Shown here: in pieces, positions 10,701-18,114 of the stretch | Layout: the number at the start of each line of letters is the position of its first letter | Numbering within the stretch: the first letter of the stretch is position 1 | Source of the DNA: Desulfovibrio sp. Fe33 | GTDB taxonomy: Bacteria > Desulfobacterota > Desulfovibrionia > Desulfovibrionales > Desulfovibrionaceae | Direction: 5' to 3' | Length of the DNA: 64,000 nt | NCBI RefSeq assembly: GCF_028532725.1 | Contig: NZ_JAQKGU010000001.1 | Span: forward strand, 1-64,000 | Notes under the pieces: generated by a model | The model's database searches: none | The model's input: the letters and a program-made list of their open reading frames with translations, nothing else | Told to the model about the DNA's origin: nothing | Program-made: the position numbers and the translations under genes

Positions 10701-11039
10701 ACCGCAACATCCATGATCGGCATGATCGCCCTGGGCGGCATCGTCATCCGCAACTCACTGGTGCTCATAGAATTCATCCAGGGCGAAACCGCAAACGGCG
10801 TCCCCCTCAGGGAGGCCATCGTCCGGTCCGGCGCAGTGCGCATGAGACCCATCGTGCTCACCGCCCTGACCACCGCGCTGGGCGCATGGCCCATCACCCT
10901 GGACCCCATATTCTCGGGGCTTGCCTGGGCCTTGATCTTCGGGCTCATAGCCTCGACCCTGTTCACGCTGGTGGTCGTGCCGAGCGGCTATTACGCAATG
11001 TATGGCGGAAACAATAAGGAAGAGAAGGACAAACCGTAG
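7782..11039 (+). CDS. RND-family efflux transporter permease (AcrB/MdtB-like)
   Basis: A 1085-residue inner-membrane pump of the AcrB superfamily. It has the expected two-fold plan: a first helix near residue 25-45, a large periplasmic loop, a helix bundle at about 360-530, a second loop and a final bundle from about 905 to 1075. The proton-relay Asp pair lies in the TM4-like segment LGLVVDDPITNVDN. The N-terminus (FVRYFLTSQMSVI) is typical of RND pumps annotated for drug or metal export, but the substrate cannot be read from sequence. It overlaps the adaptor stop (TGATG). Confidence 0.93.
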   Translation: MQPDQSRVRGFLPSFVRYFLTSQMSVILALASLLVGAAAIMVTPREEEPQIVVPMADVLVQVPGASAEEVEKLVTTPLERLLWQIDGVEYVYSTSSKDQTAVTVRFHVGEDREDSLIKLHNTILKNQDMAPSIVAGWVVKPVEIDDVPIVTLTLHAEHGFEDRYSDFDLRRMAEELFHRLAEVEDVSRVTLHSGRSREVRVELHPDRMAGFHVSPQEIYQALKGADSSLSAGHFVSGDGDTQLVSQSFLLSAEDAASLVVGVFDHRPVYLRDVADVIDGPAEPASYSRIGFSDLYMAELGRGPEQASRPAVTLGLSKKKGVNAVGVADAVIERARQLERDVLPEGVTMTVTRDYGATAHGKVNDLLSSLLFAIVTVIALLAFTLGWREALVVALAVPMSFSLALFVNYLFGYTINRVTLFALILSLGLVVDDPITNVDNIQRHIRMGLRDPLEATLAAVKEVLPPVILSTLAIIVSFAPLFFITGMMGPYMAPMAANVPLTVTFSTLAALTVVPWMAYLLLRNRKYKKSASGGESESKAGTRLLRWYGAIISPFLSRARNRWLLLLGILTGLGLCGVLVLMRLVPLKMLPFDNKNEFQILVDMPEGTTLERTDRTVRDFEAYLRTVPEVTDFITYAGEPSPMDFNGMVRHYYWREQPNLADIRVNLRDKSERDMQSHAIGLRLRNDLQAIADRNGVRMKLIEVPPGPPVIATLTAEIYGRPGMAYQDIIDGARHVESVMGELPGLVDRDDSSETDRVMYDFVLDKEKAALHGVTTAAVVDTLRLALSGSAPANVHLPHERQSLPVRLVLPMRLRTGPDSLSELRMKTASGAMVPLAELGAFRKVPAEQPIYHKNLKRVAYVYAETAGVPPGEAVIDLQSMLRKDPIQPGLTTQWAGEGEWKITLDVFRDLGLAFGAALVGIFILLVGQTGSFVMPALIMSAIPLTLLGILPGFWLLNLAAGGTVGGFNDPVFFTATSMIGMIALGGIVIRNSLVLIEFIQGETANGVPLREAIVRSGAVRMRPIVLTALTTALGAWPITLDPIFSGLAWALIFGLIASTLFTLVVVPSGYYAMYGGNNKEEKDKP

Positions 11040-11110
11040 ACGGGGAATACCCCCGGCAGCCCATCGCCGAGACATCCCCAACCCAACCCAACTTCCCGCC
11101 CCCGCAACTC

Positions 11111-11225
11111 CGCGAAGCGGCGAAAAAAAGTTTTGGAGAGTCCAGAGAACCTTTTTCAAAAGGTTCTCTGGCGGGTCCAGGGCAGCGCCCTGGCCGTCGG
11201 AGACGCCCGGCCGGCGAGGCCCCTC
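11111..11225. repeat. Intergenic palindromic repeat, copy A
   Basis: Between the RND gene and the convergent U32 gene. It starts with CGCGAAGCGGCGAAAAAAAG and contains a perfect 14-bp inverted repeat (11142-11155 with 11158-11171, AAAAGGTTCTCTGG arm) and a smaller palindrome CCAGGGCAGCGCCCTGG at 11177-11193. The first module recurs at 53290 and the second at about 55674, so this is one member of a dispersed family. It probably doubles as a bidirectional terminator for the convergent genes. Confidence 0.75.
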
Positions 11226-11232
11226 CTCCAAG

Positions 11233-12630
11233 CTAGTCGATTCGGTTCATATCCCAGGGCTTGCGCAGAAACAGGCCGTTCTTGATATCCGGGTGATCGC
11301 AGATGAGGATGGCGCGTTGGCCGGGGTGAGAGACATCTATACCCTGGCCTTTTTCGTCCACAAGGCCGTAATCGTTGGCGGCGATTGCGGGGCGGAGCAG
11401 ACCGGGCACGAGGATTTCAACGCCTTGCGATGCGTCCCAGCGGGCCTTGGTCTGGACGAGCCAGCGGCCGGAGGCCAGCGGAGCGAGGACGCGGGCCAGG
11501 ACGGGACGTTTTTCGGTGTCGTCCGGCGGCAGGGCGATTGCGCCCCGGTTGGCCGGATCGAAGAACCCGGTGGTCAGGGGCCGGGAGGCGGCGTTGACCA
11601 ACTCGTCGAGATATATTTCGGGCTGGAAACGTCCATTGGCCGCATGGGTGAGGGCGGTCTTGTAGGCGTCCACCACCTGGGCGAGGTAGGCTGAACTTTT
11701 GGTGCGGCCTTCAATCTTGAGGGAAGCGACCTTCATGCGCCGGAACCACTCGATGTAGTGGAGCAGACAAAGGTCCTCGGCGGCGAAGAACTTGGTCCAA
11801 GCGTCGGTATCCAGGGCGGCGGACAGGGCGCGGTCGGCCGGGGGCTGGGAGGCGGGGCCGTCCTTATCCGGTGAGGAGAACGCGAAATCCTCGGGCGCGT
11901 CGAAGGTGAATTCCTCGGTCAGTCCGGCGGAATATTCGCGGATTTCCCAAAGGTTTTCGCCGGGCCGGGTACGCTCCTCGAAGGAGATGGACGTGGGCCG
12001 GTACTCGTATCGGCAAGGATGAGAGCATTGCCCGAGGTTCCCGGGCCGGTCGTTGAGCAGCGCGGACATGTAGCAGCGTCCGGACACGGCCATGCACATG
12101 GCCCCGTGCATGAAGACCTCAAGCTCCATGGTGGGCATCTGCTTGCGGCAGGCGTCGAGCATCTCCGCCAGCTCGGCGGAACGCAGCTCGCGGGCCACGT
12201 TGACGCGCTTGGCCCCGTTTTCCTGCCAGAAACGCACGGCCTCCGCATTGGAGGTGTTGGCCTGGGTGGAGATGTGCACAGGAATTTCGGGAAGCTCACG
12301 CCGCAGCAGCCGGATAACGCCGGGGTCGGCGGCGATGACCGCGTCGGGCCGAAGCTCGCCGAGAAAATCGATCTGCTCGCGCAAGGCTTTCATGTGGGAC
12401 TGGCGCGGGTAGACGTTGAGGGTGTAGTAGACCTTGACCCCGGCCCGATGCGCGCGCTGGATGGCCTGTTCAAGGGCCTGACGGTCGAACCCGCCCGCTC
12501 CGGCGCGCAGGTTGAGACCTTCGCCGCCCAGATAGACGGCATCCGCGCCATAGAGGATGGCGGTCTCGAGTTTTTCCATGTTGCCTGCGGGGGCGAGCAG
12601 TTCCGGTATGAACGGGCTGGTGTCTGGCAT
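11233..12630 (-). CDS. Peptidase U32-family protein (TrhP/RlhA-like RNA hydroxylation protein)
   Basis: A 465-residue protein with a U32 fold. The N-terminal (beta/alpha) part begins PELLAPAGNMEKLETAILYG; the U32 signature region EVFMHGAMCMAVSGRCYMS and the downstream Cys residues (GQCSHPCRYEY) are intact. The C-terminal third (ARVLAPLASGRWLVQTKARW) looks like the barrel found in the YegQ/TrhP branch. In characterised bacteria, members hydroxylate tRNA uridine-34 or 23S rRNA, using prephenate and possibly an Fe-S cluster; older annotation calls them collagenases. The ATG at 12630 is chosen because sequence upstream in frame has no family similarity. Confidence 0.85.
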   Translation of the reverse strand: MPDTSPFIPELLAPAGNMEKLETAILYGADAVYLGGEGLNLRAGAGGFDRQALEQAIQRAHRAGVKVYYTLNVYPRQSHMKALREQIDFLGELRPDAVIAADPGVIRLLRRELPEIPVHISTQANTSNAEAVRFWQENGAKRVNVARELRSAELAEMLDACRKQMPTMELEVFMHGAMCMAVSGRCYMSALLNDRPGNLGQCSHPCRYEYRPTSISFEERTRPGENLWEIREYSAGLTEEFTFDAPEDFAFSSPDKDGPASQPPADRALSAALDTDAWTKFFAAEDLCLLHYIEWFRRMKVASLKIEGRTKSSAYLAQVVDAYKTALTHAANGRFQPEIYLDELVNAASRPLTTGFFDPANRGAIALPPDDTEKRPVLARVLAPLASGRWLVQTKARWDASQGVEILVPGLLRPAIAANDYGLVDEKGQGIDVSHPGQRAILICDHPDIKNGLFLRKPWDMNRID

Positions 12631-12725
12631 GGGCGCAAAGTACCTGATGGGGATTCGTTTCGCCAAGGGGAATGTTGAGCCGGGCCTGTTCCGATACGCG
12701 CCCGGCGGAAGGGGGAAAGGCCGCC

Positions 12726-13586
12726 CTAGACGGGCAGCCCCTTGGACCGGCGATATTCCTTCATTTTTTCGAGGAGATCGTAGGGAAGATTTAGATTGCC
12801 CCGGCCCACGCCGAGCTTGATATCCGGCTTGTTGGCGCCGTGGAAGTCCGAGCCGCCGCTCTTGAGCAGTCCGAGCCGGTCGGCCATTTCGCCGTACGCC
12901 TTGGTGTCGGCCTCGGAATGTTCGGAATAGTAGACCTCCATGCCGTCCAGGCCGAGATCCTTGAGACGGCGGATAACCTTCTCGGTCTCCGGGTAGTTCA
13001 GCCTCAAGGCGAACGGGTGGGCCAGAATGGAGGTGGCCCCTATATCGTTGAGGATGGAAAGCGCCCGCTCGGGAGTGAGCTTGCGCTTGGGCACGTAGGC
13101 CCTCCCGTTGTCGCCGACCCATACACGAAAGGCTTCATCCATGGACGAACACACGCCCAACGCCATCAGCTCCTGGGCGAAATGCGGACGGCCGATGGTT
13201 CCCGTGGCGCGAGCGGCCACGGCTTCATAGGTAATGTTCACGCCGAGGGTGCGCAGCTTGTCCACGATCTTGTGGTTGCGTTCGGCCCGGCCCTCGATGA
13301 CCCAATCCAGCGCCTTTTGCAGTTCGTCGGCCCTTTCCGGCAGCCACAGGGCGACCACGTGAATCCAGCCCGCGCCCTCCGGCGATTCCAGGCTCAGTTC
13401 CGTGCCGGGAATGACCTCGACCCCGAACCGCCTGCCCGCCTCCATGGCCTCGGCCACGCCCTGGAAGGTATCGTGATCGGTCACGGCGATGGCGTCCAGG
13501 CCGCTGTCGGCAGCCAGCCGAATCAGTTCCGTGGGCGTCAGCGTCCCGTCCGATGCCGTGGTATGCGTATGCAGATCTATGCTCAT
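12726..13586 (-). CDS. PHP-domain phosphoesterase (RNase AM/TrpH-like)
   Basis: A 286-residue PHP protein. It opens with the metal-binding SIDLHTHTTASDGTLTP motif, continues with IAVTDHDTF and PGTELS, and ends with the conserved LLKSGGSDFHG. This set of His/Asp residues forms the trinuclear metal site of PHP phosphoesterases such as E. coli YciV/RNase AM, which removes nucleotides from 5' ends of RNA or hydrolyses 3',5'-bisphosphates. The ATG at 13586 follows AGGAAAG; a longer frame upstream lacks PHP features. It is divergent from the Trm112-like gene and upstream of the U32 gene. Confidence 0.9.
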   Translation of the reverse strand: MSIDLHTHTTASDGTLTPTELIRLAADSGLDAIAVTDHDTFQGVAEAMEAGRRFGVEVIPGTELSLESPEGAGWIHVVALWLPERADELQKALDWVIEGRAERNHKIVDKLRTLGVNITYEAVAARATGTIGRPHFAQELMALGVCSSMDEAFRVWVGDNGRAYVPKRKLTPERALSILNDIGATSILAHPFALRLNYPETEKVIRRLKDLGLDGMEVYYSEHSEADTKAYGEMADRLGLLKSGGSDFHGANKPDIKLGVGRGNLNLPYDLLEKMKEYRRSKGLPV

Positions 13587-13719
13587 GGCAGTGCTTTCCT
13601 GTTTGATTTCCGGTTGCGCAAATGGGAACGGTACAGTCTCTCCGTCCTGAGGTAAAGGGCGGGTGGTTGCCAATTCCCTTCACCGCGGCTATTCTCCCCC
13701 ACATCCAAAGGAGAACGCC

Positions 13720-13908
13720 ATGCCCCTCGAAAAAGAACTGCTCGACATCCTGGCCTGCCCCAAGTGCAAAGGCGCGCTGACGCTCACGCCCGCCGGGGAC
13801 GGCCTCGCCTGCCCCGCCTGCGGGGTGGTCTATCCGGTCAAGGACGACATTCCCATCATGCTCGTGGACCATGCCGTCCCCGAAAAGGACTGGACCGGCT
13901 CCAAGTAG
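13720..13908 (+). CDS. Trm112-like zinc-binding protein (UPF0434/YcaR family)
   Basis: A 62-residue protein with two zinc-type knuckles, CPKC at residues 13-16 and CPAC about 20 residues later, followed by the family hallmark YPVKDDIPIML. It is of normal length for YcaR/Trm112-like proteins, which act as small partners or stabilisers of methyltransferases in some systems; the partner here is not evident. AAAGGAG lies six bases before the ATG at 13720. Confidence 0.93.
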   Translation: MPLEKELLDILACPKCKGALTLTPAGDGLACPACGVVYPVKDDIPIMLVDHAVPEKDWTGSK

Positions 13909-13935
13909 CCGCGCCCGAGCGAGCCACCTGCAAAA

Positions 13936-13971
13936 GCGCGCCCTCCCGACGTTGGGAGCGGCGCGTTTTTT
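13936..13971 (+). terminator. Terminator after the Trm112-like gene
   Basis: A GC-rich hairpin (CGCGCC plus CTCCC pairing with GGGAG plus GGCGCG, one bulged C) is followed by six T residues. It starts 28 bases after the stop codon. Confidence 0.85.
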
Positions 13972-14282
13972 AGTGGCGCGTCACCCTCCCCACGGAAAAA
14001 AGGCGCAAAAAAAGTGCGCTGACCGGATTTCCCGGCGGTCCCTGGCCTGGTCGGCCTCGGGGGTCCATGCGCACACTATGCTTTGCGGGAGCGCGACTCG
14101 GTTCGCTGTTTTATGGTTTCGAGAGCTTTAACGGGTGGAATCCTCCTTTGCGGTTGCCTGCCATATATCTCATGGGTCAATCCCTTGCGGGCGTATCCCT
14201 TATGGCCATCTTTGGCACTATTAAGATAAGCACCCGGACCGATTTGTCCAGAGGGGCAACAGCCGAAATCGACCGTCGAGGG
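13972..14282. other. Gene-free interval between converging genes
   Basis: About 310 bases between the Trm112-like terminator and the 3' end of the split-ATPase operon. No supported coding frame, RNA gene or strong hairpin is visible. Confidence 0.5.
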
Positions 14283-14948
14283 CTATTTGACGCGCTTGAC
14301 CACGGCCCCGGCCTCGCGGTCGGGAACCAATTCGAAGATACGGTCGGCCGACCCTGCGAAGAGGTCGAGGGGATGATGACTGATGACCAGAAGCTGGATT
14401 TCCAGGCGGGCGGCGATCTCCTGGATCAGCTTCATGAATTTGGGGATGAGGCCGGGTTTGAGCCAGCAATCCTGCTCGTCGAGGACGAGGAAGGGCCGAT
14501 GGCCCGACTCGGGCAACTGGGACAGGGCGATAAGCCGCAGGCCCACCGAAAGGATGTTGCAGACCGAACCGCCCTGGCCGGTCATGATGTCCTCGATCTC
14601 GTCCTCGCGGCCCTGGTTGCGGATCAGGAAATGGATCTGGAGCCGGTTGTTCTTGACCTCCCGCTCGGTGACGACCACCCGGTCCTGGCCGAGAATCTCG
14701 CGGATGGCGTGGGTCAGGTTGGCCTCCACCTCGTCGAGGATGCGGCCGAACAGCGCGGTGGACAACTCCTCAAGGGTGTCGCGCGCCCTGGGGGCCAAGT
14801 CCAGGAATTCCCGCACCCCGCCGAGCTCACGGCGCACACGGCCGTGTTCCGCGTGCAACTGCTCGCCAAGGGCGGACAGCCGATGCAGACGGCCCTCGGC
14901 CCGGCGGCGCTCCAGGCGCAGCTCCCTGAGATCGTCGGACAGGCTCAC
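14283..14948 (-). CDS. C-terminal half of a split Rad50/SbcC-type SMC ATPase
   Basis: A 221-residue protein with the C-terminal features of an SMC/Rad50 ATPase and no Walker A. Residues 1-65 are coiled coil. A diverged ABC signature lies at 124-129 (GQGGSV). Walker B is FLVLDEQD with D157-E158, and the H-loop is LVISHHP (H191/H192). It is the last gene of a four-gene overlapping set; its Walker A partner is encoded 1.3 kb upstream. The GTG at 14948 immediately follows the stop of the preceding gene, with GGAGGG eight bases upstream, so translation is coupled. The head domain should be complete only when this chain meets the N-terminal half. Confidence 0.85.
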   Translation of the reverse strand: MSLSDDLRELRLERRRAEGRLHRLSALGEQLHAEHGRVRRELGGVREFLDLAPRARDTLEELSTALFGRILDEVEANLTHAIREILGQDRVVVTEREVKNNRLQIHFLIRNQGREDEIEDIMTGQGGSVCNILSVGLRLIALSQLPESGHRPFLVLDEQDCWLKPGLIPKFMKLIQEIAARLEIQLLVISHHPLDLFAGSADRIFELVPDREAGAVVKRVK

Positions 14949-15269
14949 CTAGTCGCCCTCCACCGCGTTTTCCACTTGGGCGAGATCGGCCTGAATCTGT
15001 TGGACATGCTTGCGGTATGTGTCGACAACCTCTTCGTTTTGTTGCCGTTTTTCTTCAAGAAGCTGTTGCAGCTCCTTGAGGTCGCTGGTTCCGTATTCGG
15101 CTTCGGCCTGCTTTTTCAGGGTCTCCAACTGATGGGTAAGCTGGGCCACGGCCTCTTCGGTGCGCACCTTGCGGTCCCGCAACTGCTCGTATTGACGGCG
15201 CAGGTCGTTGAGTTCCCGCTCCACGCGGGCGTCCCGTGCCGTTCCGTTTTGGTTGGCGTCGTTATTCAC
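14949..15269 (-). CDS. Small coiled-coil protein of the split SMC-nuclease operon
   Basis: A 106-residue, highly charged protein that is almost all heptad-like coiled coil from residue 15 to 100 (Leu/Val spacing in ELNDLRRQYEQLRDRKVRTE and later helices). No catalytic motif is seen. It overlaps the nuclease gene by 8 bases (GTGAATAA) and abuts the C-terminal ATPase half without a gap. A plausible role is to supply or stabilise the returning strand of the SMC coiled coil that is missing from the short C-terminal half; this is inference. I do not recognise a family. Confidence 0.75.
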   Translation of the reverse strand: MNNDANQNGTARDARVERELNDLRRQYEQLRDRKVRTEEAVAQLTHQLETLKKQAEAEYGTSDLKELQQLLEEKRQQNEEVVDTYRKHVQQIQADLAQVENAVEGD

Positions 15270-16221
15270 CGCTTATGACCTCCTCGTAGAGTTCCCAGAT
15301 GAGCTTGCCTTCCGGGGTTTCGCTGCTCAGATTTTCGGTCAGGAACTGCTTCAGGCCCGTGCCCTCGTGGGTACGCTGCCAAGCCAGCCGTTCCAGCCCC
15401 TTGATAAAATTGGATTCGCCTTCAAGCTCCTGCTCCTCGGGGGGCAACTCCTGGTCCGGGAAAACCCGGTCGAAGGCGAGGTGCGGAACCACCCACTTTT
15501 CCAGCTCCACGCAGCCGGGCGTCCAGATGGCGGCGGAAGGCTCCCGGGCCATGGACCGGCGGGTGAAGGTCAGTCGGGTGATGTTGCCGGGGTTGGCCCA
15601 GATGGTCCCCCCTTTGGTCACCGTAGCCTGCGGCCGGTGAATATGGCCGTTGATGACCCAGTCGATGCCCGGCAACTCCTTGATGGAATACGCCTTGTCG
15701 ATGAACTCGGGGAAACGAATGTTGTGGTGGGTCAGCCAGATAACGGTGTCCGGGTCGTCCTCGCGGCGTTCGTAGGACTTGGGCAGAGGCGCGCCGTCCG
15801 GGCTGGCGCAGACCAGAACCGGACCGTCGTCCGTGTCTAGGACGAACTGTGGCCCCTCCTCTTTCATGAGCCGAACCGCGCCCGCCGTCTCCAGCACCGC
15901 CAGGGACACGTCGTCCGTGAACCGCGACTGGTACTTGTCGTGGTTGCCCACGAGGACGTGTACGGTCCTGTCGCCCTTGCGGGAGCCGAAGAGCCGGATA
16001 AGCTCCACGAGCATCCTGTTGGAATTGTCGCGGGGCCAATGAAAAAGGTCGCCGAGCAGAACCGGAGCCATGGACAGTTCGTCGGCCCGCTCCAGACAGG
16101 CGGCCAGCTTGGCCAGAATCTGGTCGAGATACCCCTCCAGCCGCTGGCCCGGCGGATGATCCGCCAAGTGGGGATCGGCCACCAGAAACAACCCCTTGGC
16201 GCGGATATGCTCAAGACTCAT
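15262..16221 (-). CDS. SbcD/Mre11-like metallophosphoesterase
   Basis: A 319-residue calcineurin-like phosphoesterase with every metal-binding motif of the Mre11/SbcD family: D16-x-H18 (VADPHLAD), G57-D58 (LLGDLF), GNHD at 92-95, H165/H166 (WLTHHN) and GHIH at 192-195. The C-terminal 100 residues (from about 215) do not clearly match the SbcD cap but may hold an ATPase-binding segment. It sits between the two halves of an SMC ATPase, overlapping the N-terminal half by 11 bases and the coiled-coil gene by 8. It is predicted to be the nuclease of a Rad50-Mre11-type complex. Confidence 0.88.
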   Translation of the reverse strand: MSLEHIRAKGLFLVADPHLADHPPGQRLEGYLDQILAKLAACLERADELSMAPVLLGDLFHWPRDNSNRMLVELIRLFGSRKGDRTVHVLVGNHDKYQSRFTDDVSLAVLETAGAVRLMKEEGPQFVLDTDDGPVLVCASPDGAPLPKSYERREDDPDTVIWLTHHNIRFPEFIDKAYSIKELPGIDWVINGHIHRPQATVTKGGTIWANPGNITRLTFTRRSMAREPSAAIWTPGCVELEKWVVPHLAFDRVFPDQELPPEEQELEGESNFIKGLERLAWQRTHEGTGLKQFLTENLSSETPEGKLIWELYEEVISGE

Positions 16222-17569
16222 GGCGGCACCCGTGATCCAGGAAGTTGTCGGTGGTCAGGTCGCCGCCGCAGACAGGACAGCAGCCCACGGCCTTGATGCG
16301 TTCGTCCATGGCGGCCACAACGGCCGACAAGTCCTTTTCCAGGCCGTCCAGTTCGGTCCGCTTCAGCAAAAATTGTTCTTCCAGGCCGCCGAGTTGCGAC
16401 ACGGCTTCATCGAGTCTTTTCAAAGGCTGCGGCGCGGGCGGCTCGGCAATGCCTCCCAGGATTTCCGTCAGGCGGGTGAAACGGGCGGACCGGGCGCGCA
16501 GGATGAGCAGGTCATCCACCACGGCGGCCAATCCCCCGGCGTCCGCGGGTTCCGGCGGTTCGGACAGGCTGGTCATAACCGCCCTACGGGACAAGGCCGC
16601 GCGGAGGATATCCCCGGTGTCGTCCAGCTCCCGGATAAGGCGATGCAGGGGGGCGGCTTCCTCGGCCCGGGGCGGCGCGTCGAGTTCGGCCAATGCTCCG
16701 GCCGTGCGGCCCGCGCGGCCAAGCTGCGCTTCCACCGAAGCCATGGACCCGATATGCCGTCCGAGACGGCCCACATCCTCGACTTCGGGCGGGGCCAGGA
16801 CTCCCTGGAGAGCCGCGCCTGCGGACCGTTCGCGGGAAAGCCGTCCGTCCAGGGCGCGGAACTCGGCCAGAGCCGCTTCCAGGGCAGGGACCTCCTGTTC
16901 CAGGCGGGCCGCAGTGCGGTCCAGCTCCTCGATTCCGTCCATGCGCAGCGTCAACTCCGGCAGGGGGGCAAGCCGGTCGAGGTCGGCAGCGACGCGCGCA
17001 ACCTGCCCCTCCAAGCCCTTTTCCTCCCGTTTGGCGTCGCGCACCCGCATCTTGAGCACGTTCTGCATGGCCAGCAGGTGGGCGGATTCGGTGGATGCGG
17101 CGAAAAACTCGGCCATGACCGAATCGGGCTGGTTGAGCAGGAACACGGGGTCGCGCTGGTTGCCCAGGTGCACGTCCACCAAGTCCTTCCGTGTCTCAAG
17201 CTCCACCGGATCGAGCCGCAGGGCCCGGGCCACGTCCTCGGGCACCTTGCCCTGAAGCTTGTGGTACTCCTCCGGCTCTTCCGCTCCCGGCGCCCACAGC
17301 TCGTATTTGGCCCACCGCTTGGTGCGCACCCAGGCCACCCGGGTGCCGTCGTCCACCTCGACCTCCACGCGGGCTTCCTTGGCCCCGTGCCGGATGTACA
17401 GGGCGGGGTTGGGGCTGCGCGCCGGATTGGTCGCCAGACAGCGCAGCGCCTCCACCACGGCGGATTTGCCGGTGTTGTTGGAACCGGTCAGGATGGTCAC
17501 GCCAGGCCCGAGCTCAAGCTCGGTATGCTCGTGAGCCATGAAGTTATCGATAATGATCCTGTTAATCAT
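16211..17569 (-). CDS. N-terminal half of a split Rad50/SbcC-type SMC ATPase with terminal zinc hook
   Basis: A 452-residue protein that begins like Rad50/RecF-type ATPases (MINRIIIDNFMAHEHTELEL) with Walker A GSNNTGKS at 29-36 and a Q-loop-like segment (FLLNQPDSVMAEFF) near 145. A long Ala/Glu/Leu-rich coiled coil fills about 180-425. The chain then reaches a CPVC zinc hook at 431-434 and ends only 18 residues later. In normal Rad50 the hook is mid-chain and the second coil, signature and Walker B follow. Here those parts are encoded by separate downstream genes. It starts 29 bases after the C_GCAxxG gene and is probably in the same transcript. Confidence 0.87.
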   Translation of the reverse strand: MINRIIIDNFMAHEHTELELGPGVTILTGSNNTGKSAVVEALRCLATNPARSPNPALYIRHGAKEARVEVEVDDGTRVAWVRTKRWAKYELWAPGAEEPEEYHKLQGKVPEDVARALRLDPVELETRKDLVDVHLGNQRDPVFLLNQPDSVMAEFFAASTESAHLLAMQNVLKMRVRDAKREEKGLEGQVARVAADLDRLAPLPELTLRMDGIEELDRTAARLEQEVPALEAALAEFRALDGRLSRERSAGAALQGVLAPPEVEDVGRLGRHIGSMASVEAQLGRAGRTAGALAELDAPPRAEEAAPLHRLIRELDDTGDILRAALSRRAVMTSLSEPPEPADAGGLAAVVDDLLILRARSARFTRLTEILGGIAEPPAPQPLKRLDEAVSQLGGLEEQFLLKRTELDGLEKDLSAVVAAMDERIKAVGCCPVCGGDLTTDNFLDHGCRHES

Positions 17570-17598
17570 ACCATCCAGTAATCACGTTATCTTCCGCT

Positions 17599-18114
17599 TT
17601 ACGATGCTTCAGCGCAAACGACCGTAAGCCCCGCGCCCGCTTCGGCGCATTCCTCTTCGGGAAGGTAGCCCTGTTCACGAAGAATGGAAAGGGCGGTCTC
17701 CGCCCCGAACTCCACGATGGTCCGGCAATATTCCCGCACATTGTCCTGGCGGAAACGGACCATGTCGTCCTGATCGTTGAAATCGCACCGGATCAATTCA
17801 TAGCAGTTGGACGAACCGAACCGCTGATGAAACCGGGTATAAAACTCTTGGACCAGGGCATAACACGCCTCGTGGTCCTCGCTCATCTCGCTGCGCCCGA
17901 CGTACAGGCCCAGCCCCATCACCGCACCGGCAACCACCCCGCACGGGCCGCGGGAACGCGACATGCCGCTGCAAAACCCCGTCACCGCGCGGACCAGATC
18001 CCGGTAATCCCGTCCCCCCGCATCGGCGATCACCCTGGCCACGGTCTCCCCGCAAAGAAACTTGTTCTCGCCGAACAGCTCGGCGACCCTGTTCTCCACA
18101 AACCCCTTCGTCAT
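17599..18114 (-). CDS. C_GCAxxG_C_C family protein
   Basis: A 171-residue cysteine-rich protein of the C_GCAxxG_C_C type. Visible are the hallmark segment FCSGMSRSRGPCGVVAGAVMGLGL, followed by spaced Cys residues (SNCYELIRCD and EYCRTI). Family members are often near redox or metal genes; the biochemical role is unknown, though bound Fe-S or metal is plausible. The ATG abuts the stop of the methyltransferase gene (TAGATG on the minus strand), so it belongs to the murJ operon. Confidence 0.8.
   Translation of the reverse strand: MTKGFVENRVAELFGENKFLCGETVARVIADAGGRDYRDLVRAVTGFCSGMSRSRGPCGVVAGAVMGLGLYVGRSEMSEDHEACYALVQEFYTRFHQRFGSSNCYELIRCDFNDQDDMVRFRQDNVREYCRTIVEFGAETALSILREQGYLPEEECAEAGAGLTVVCAEAS

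Noticed and set aside
12631-13122. A 164-codon N-terminal extension of the U32 protein.
   Set aside because: It lies antiparallel-free but out of frame within the PHP gene on the same strand and has no similarity to U32 proteins. The ATG at 12630 begins the family sequence.
14067-15278. A 400-codon plus-strand frame over the split-ATPase genes.
   Set aside because: It has no recognisable motif, whereas the minus-strand genes carry Walker B, coiled coil and linked starts and stops.
14283-17569. The split ATPase as a sequencing error or frameshift of one sbcC gene.
   Set aside because: A complete nuclease gene and a separate coiled-coil gene lie between the halves, each with its own start, stop and overlap, so a simple frameshift cannot explain it.
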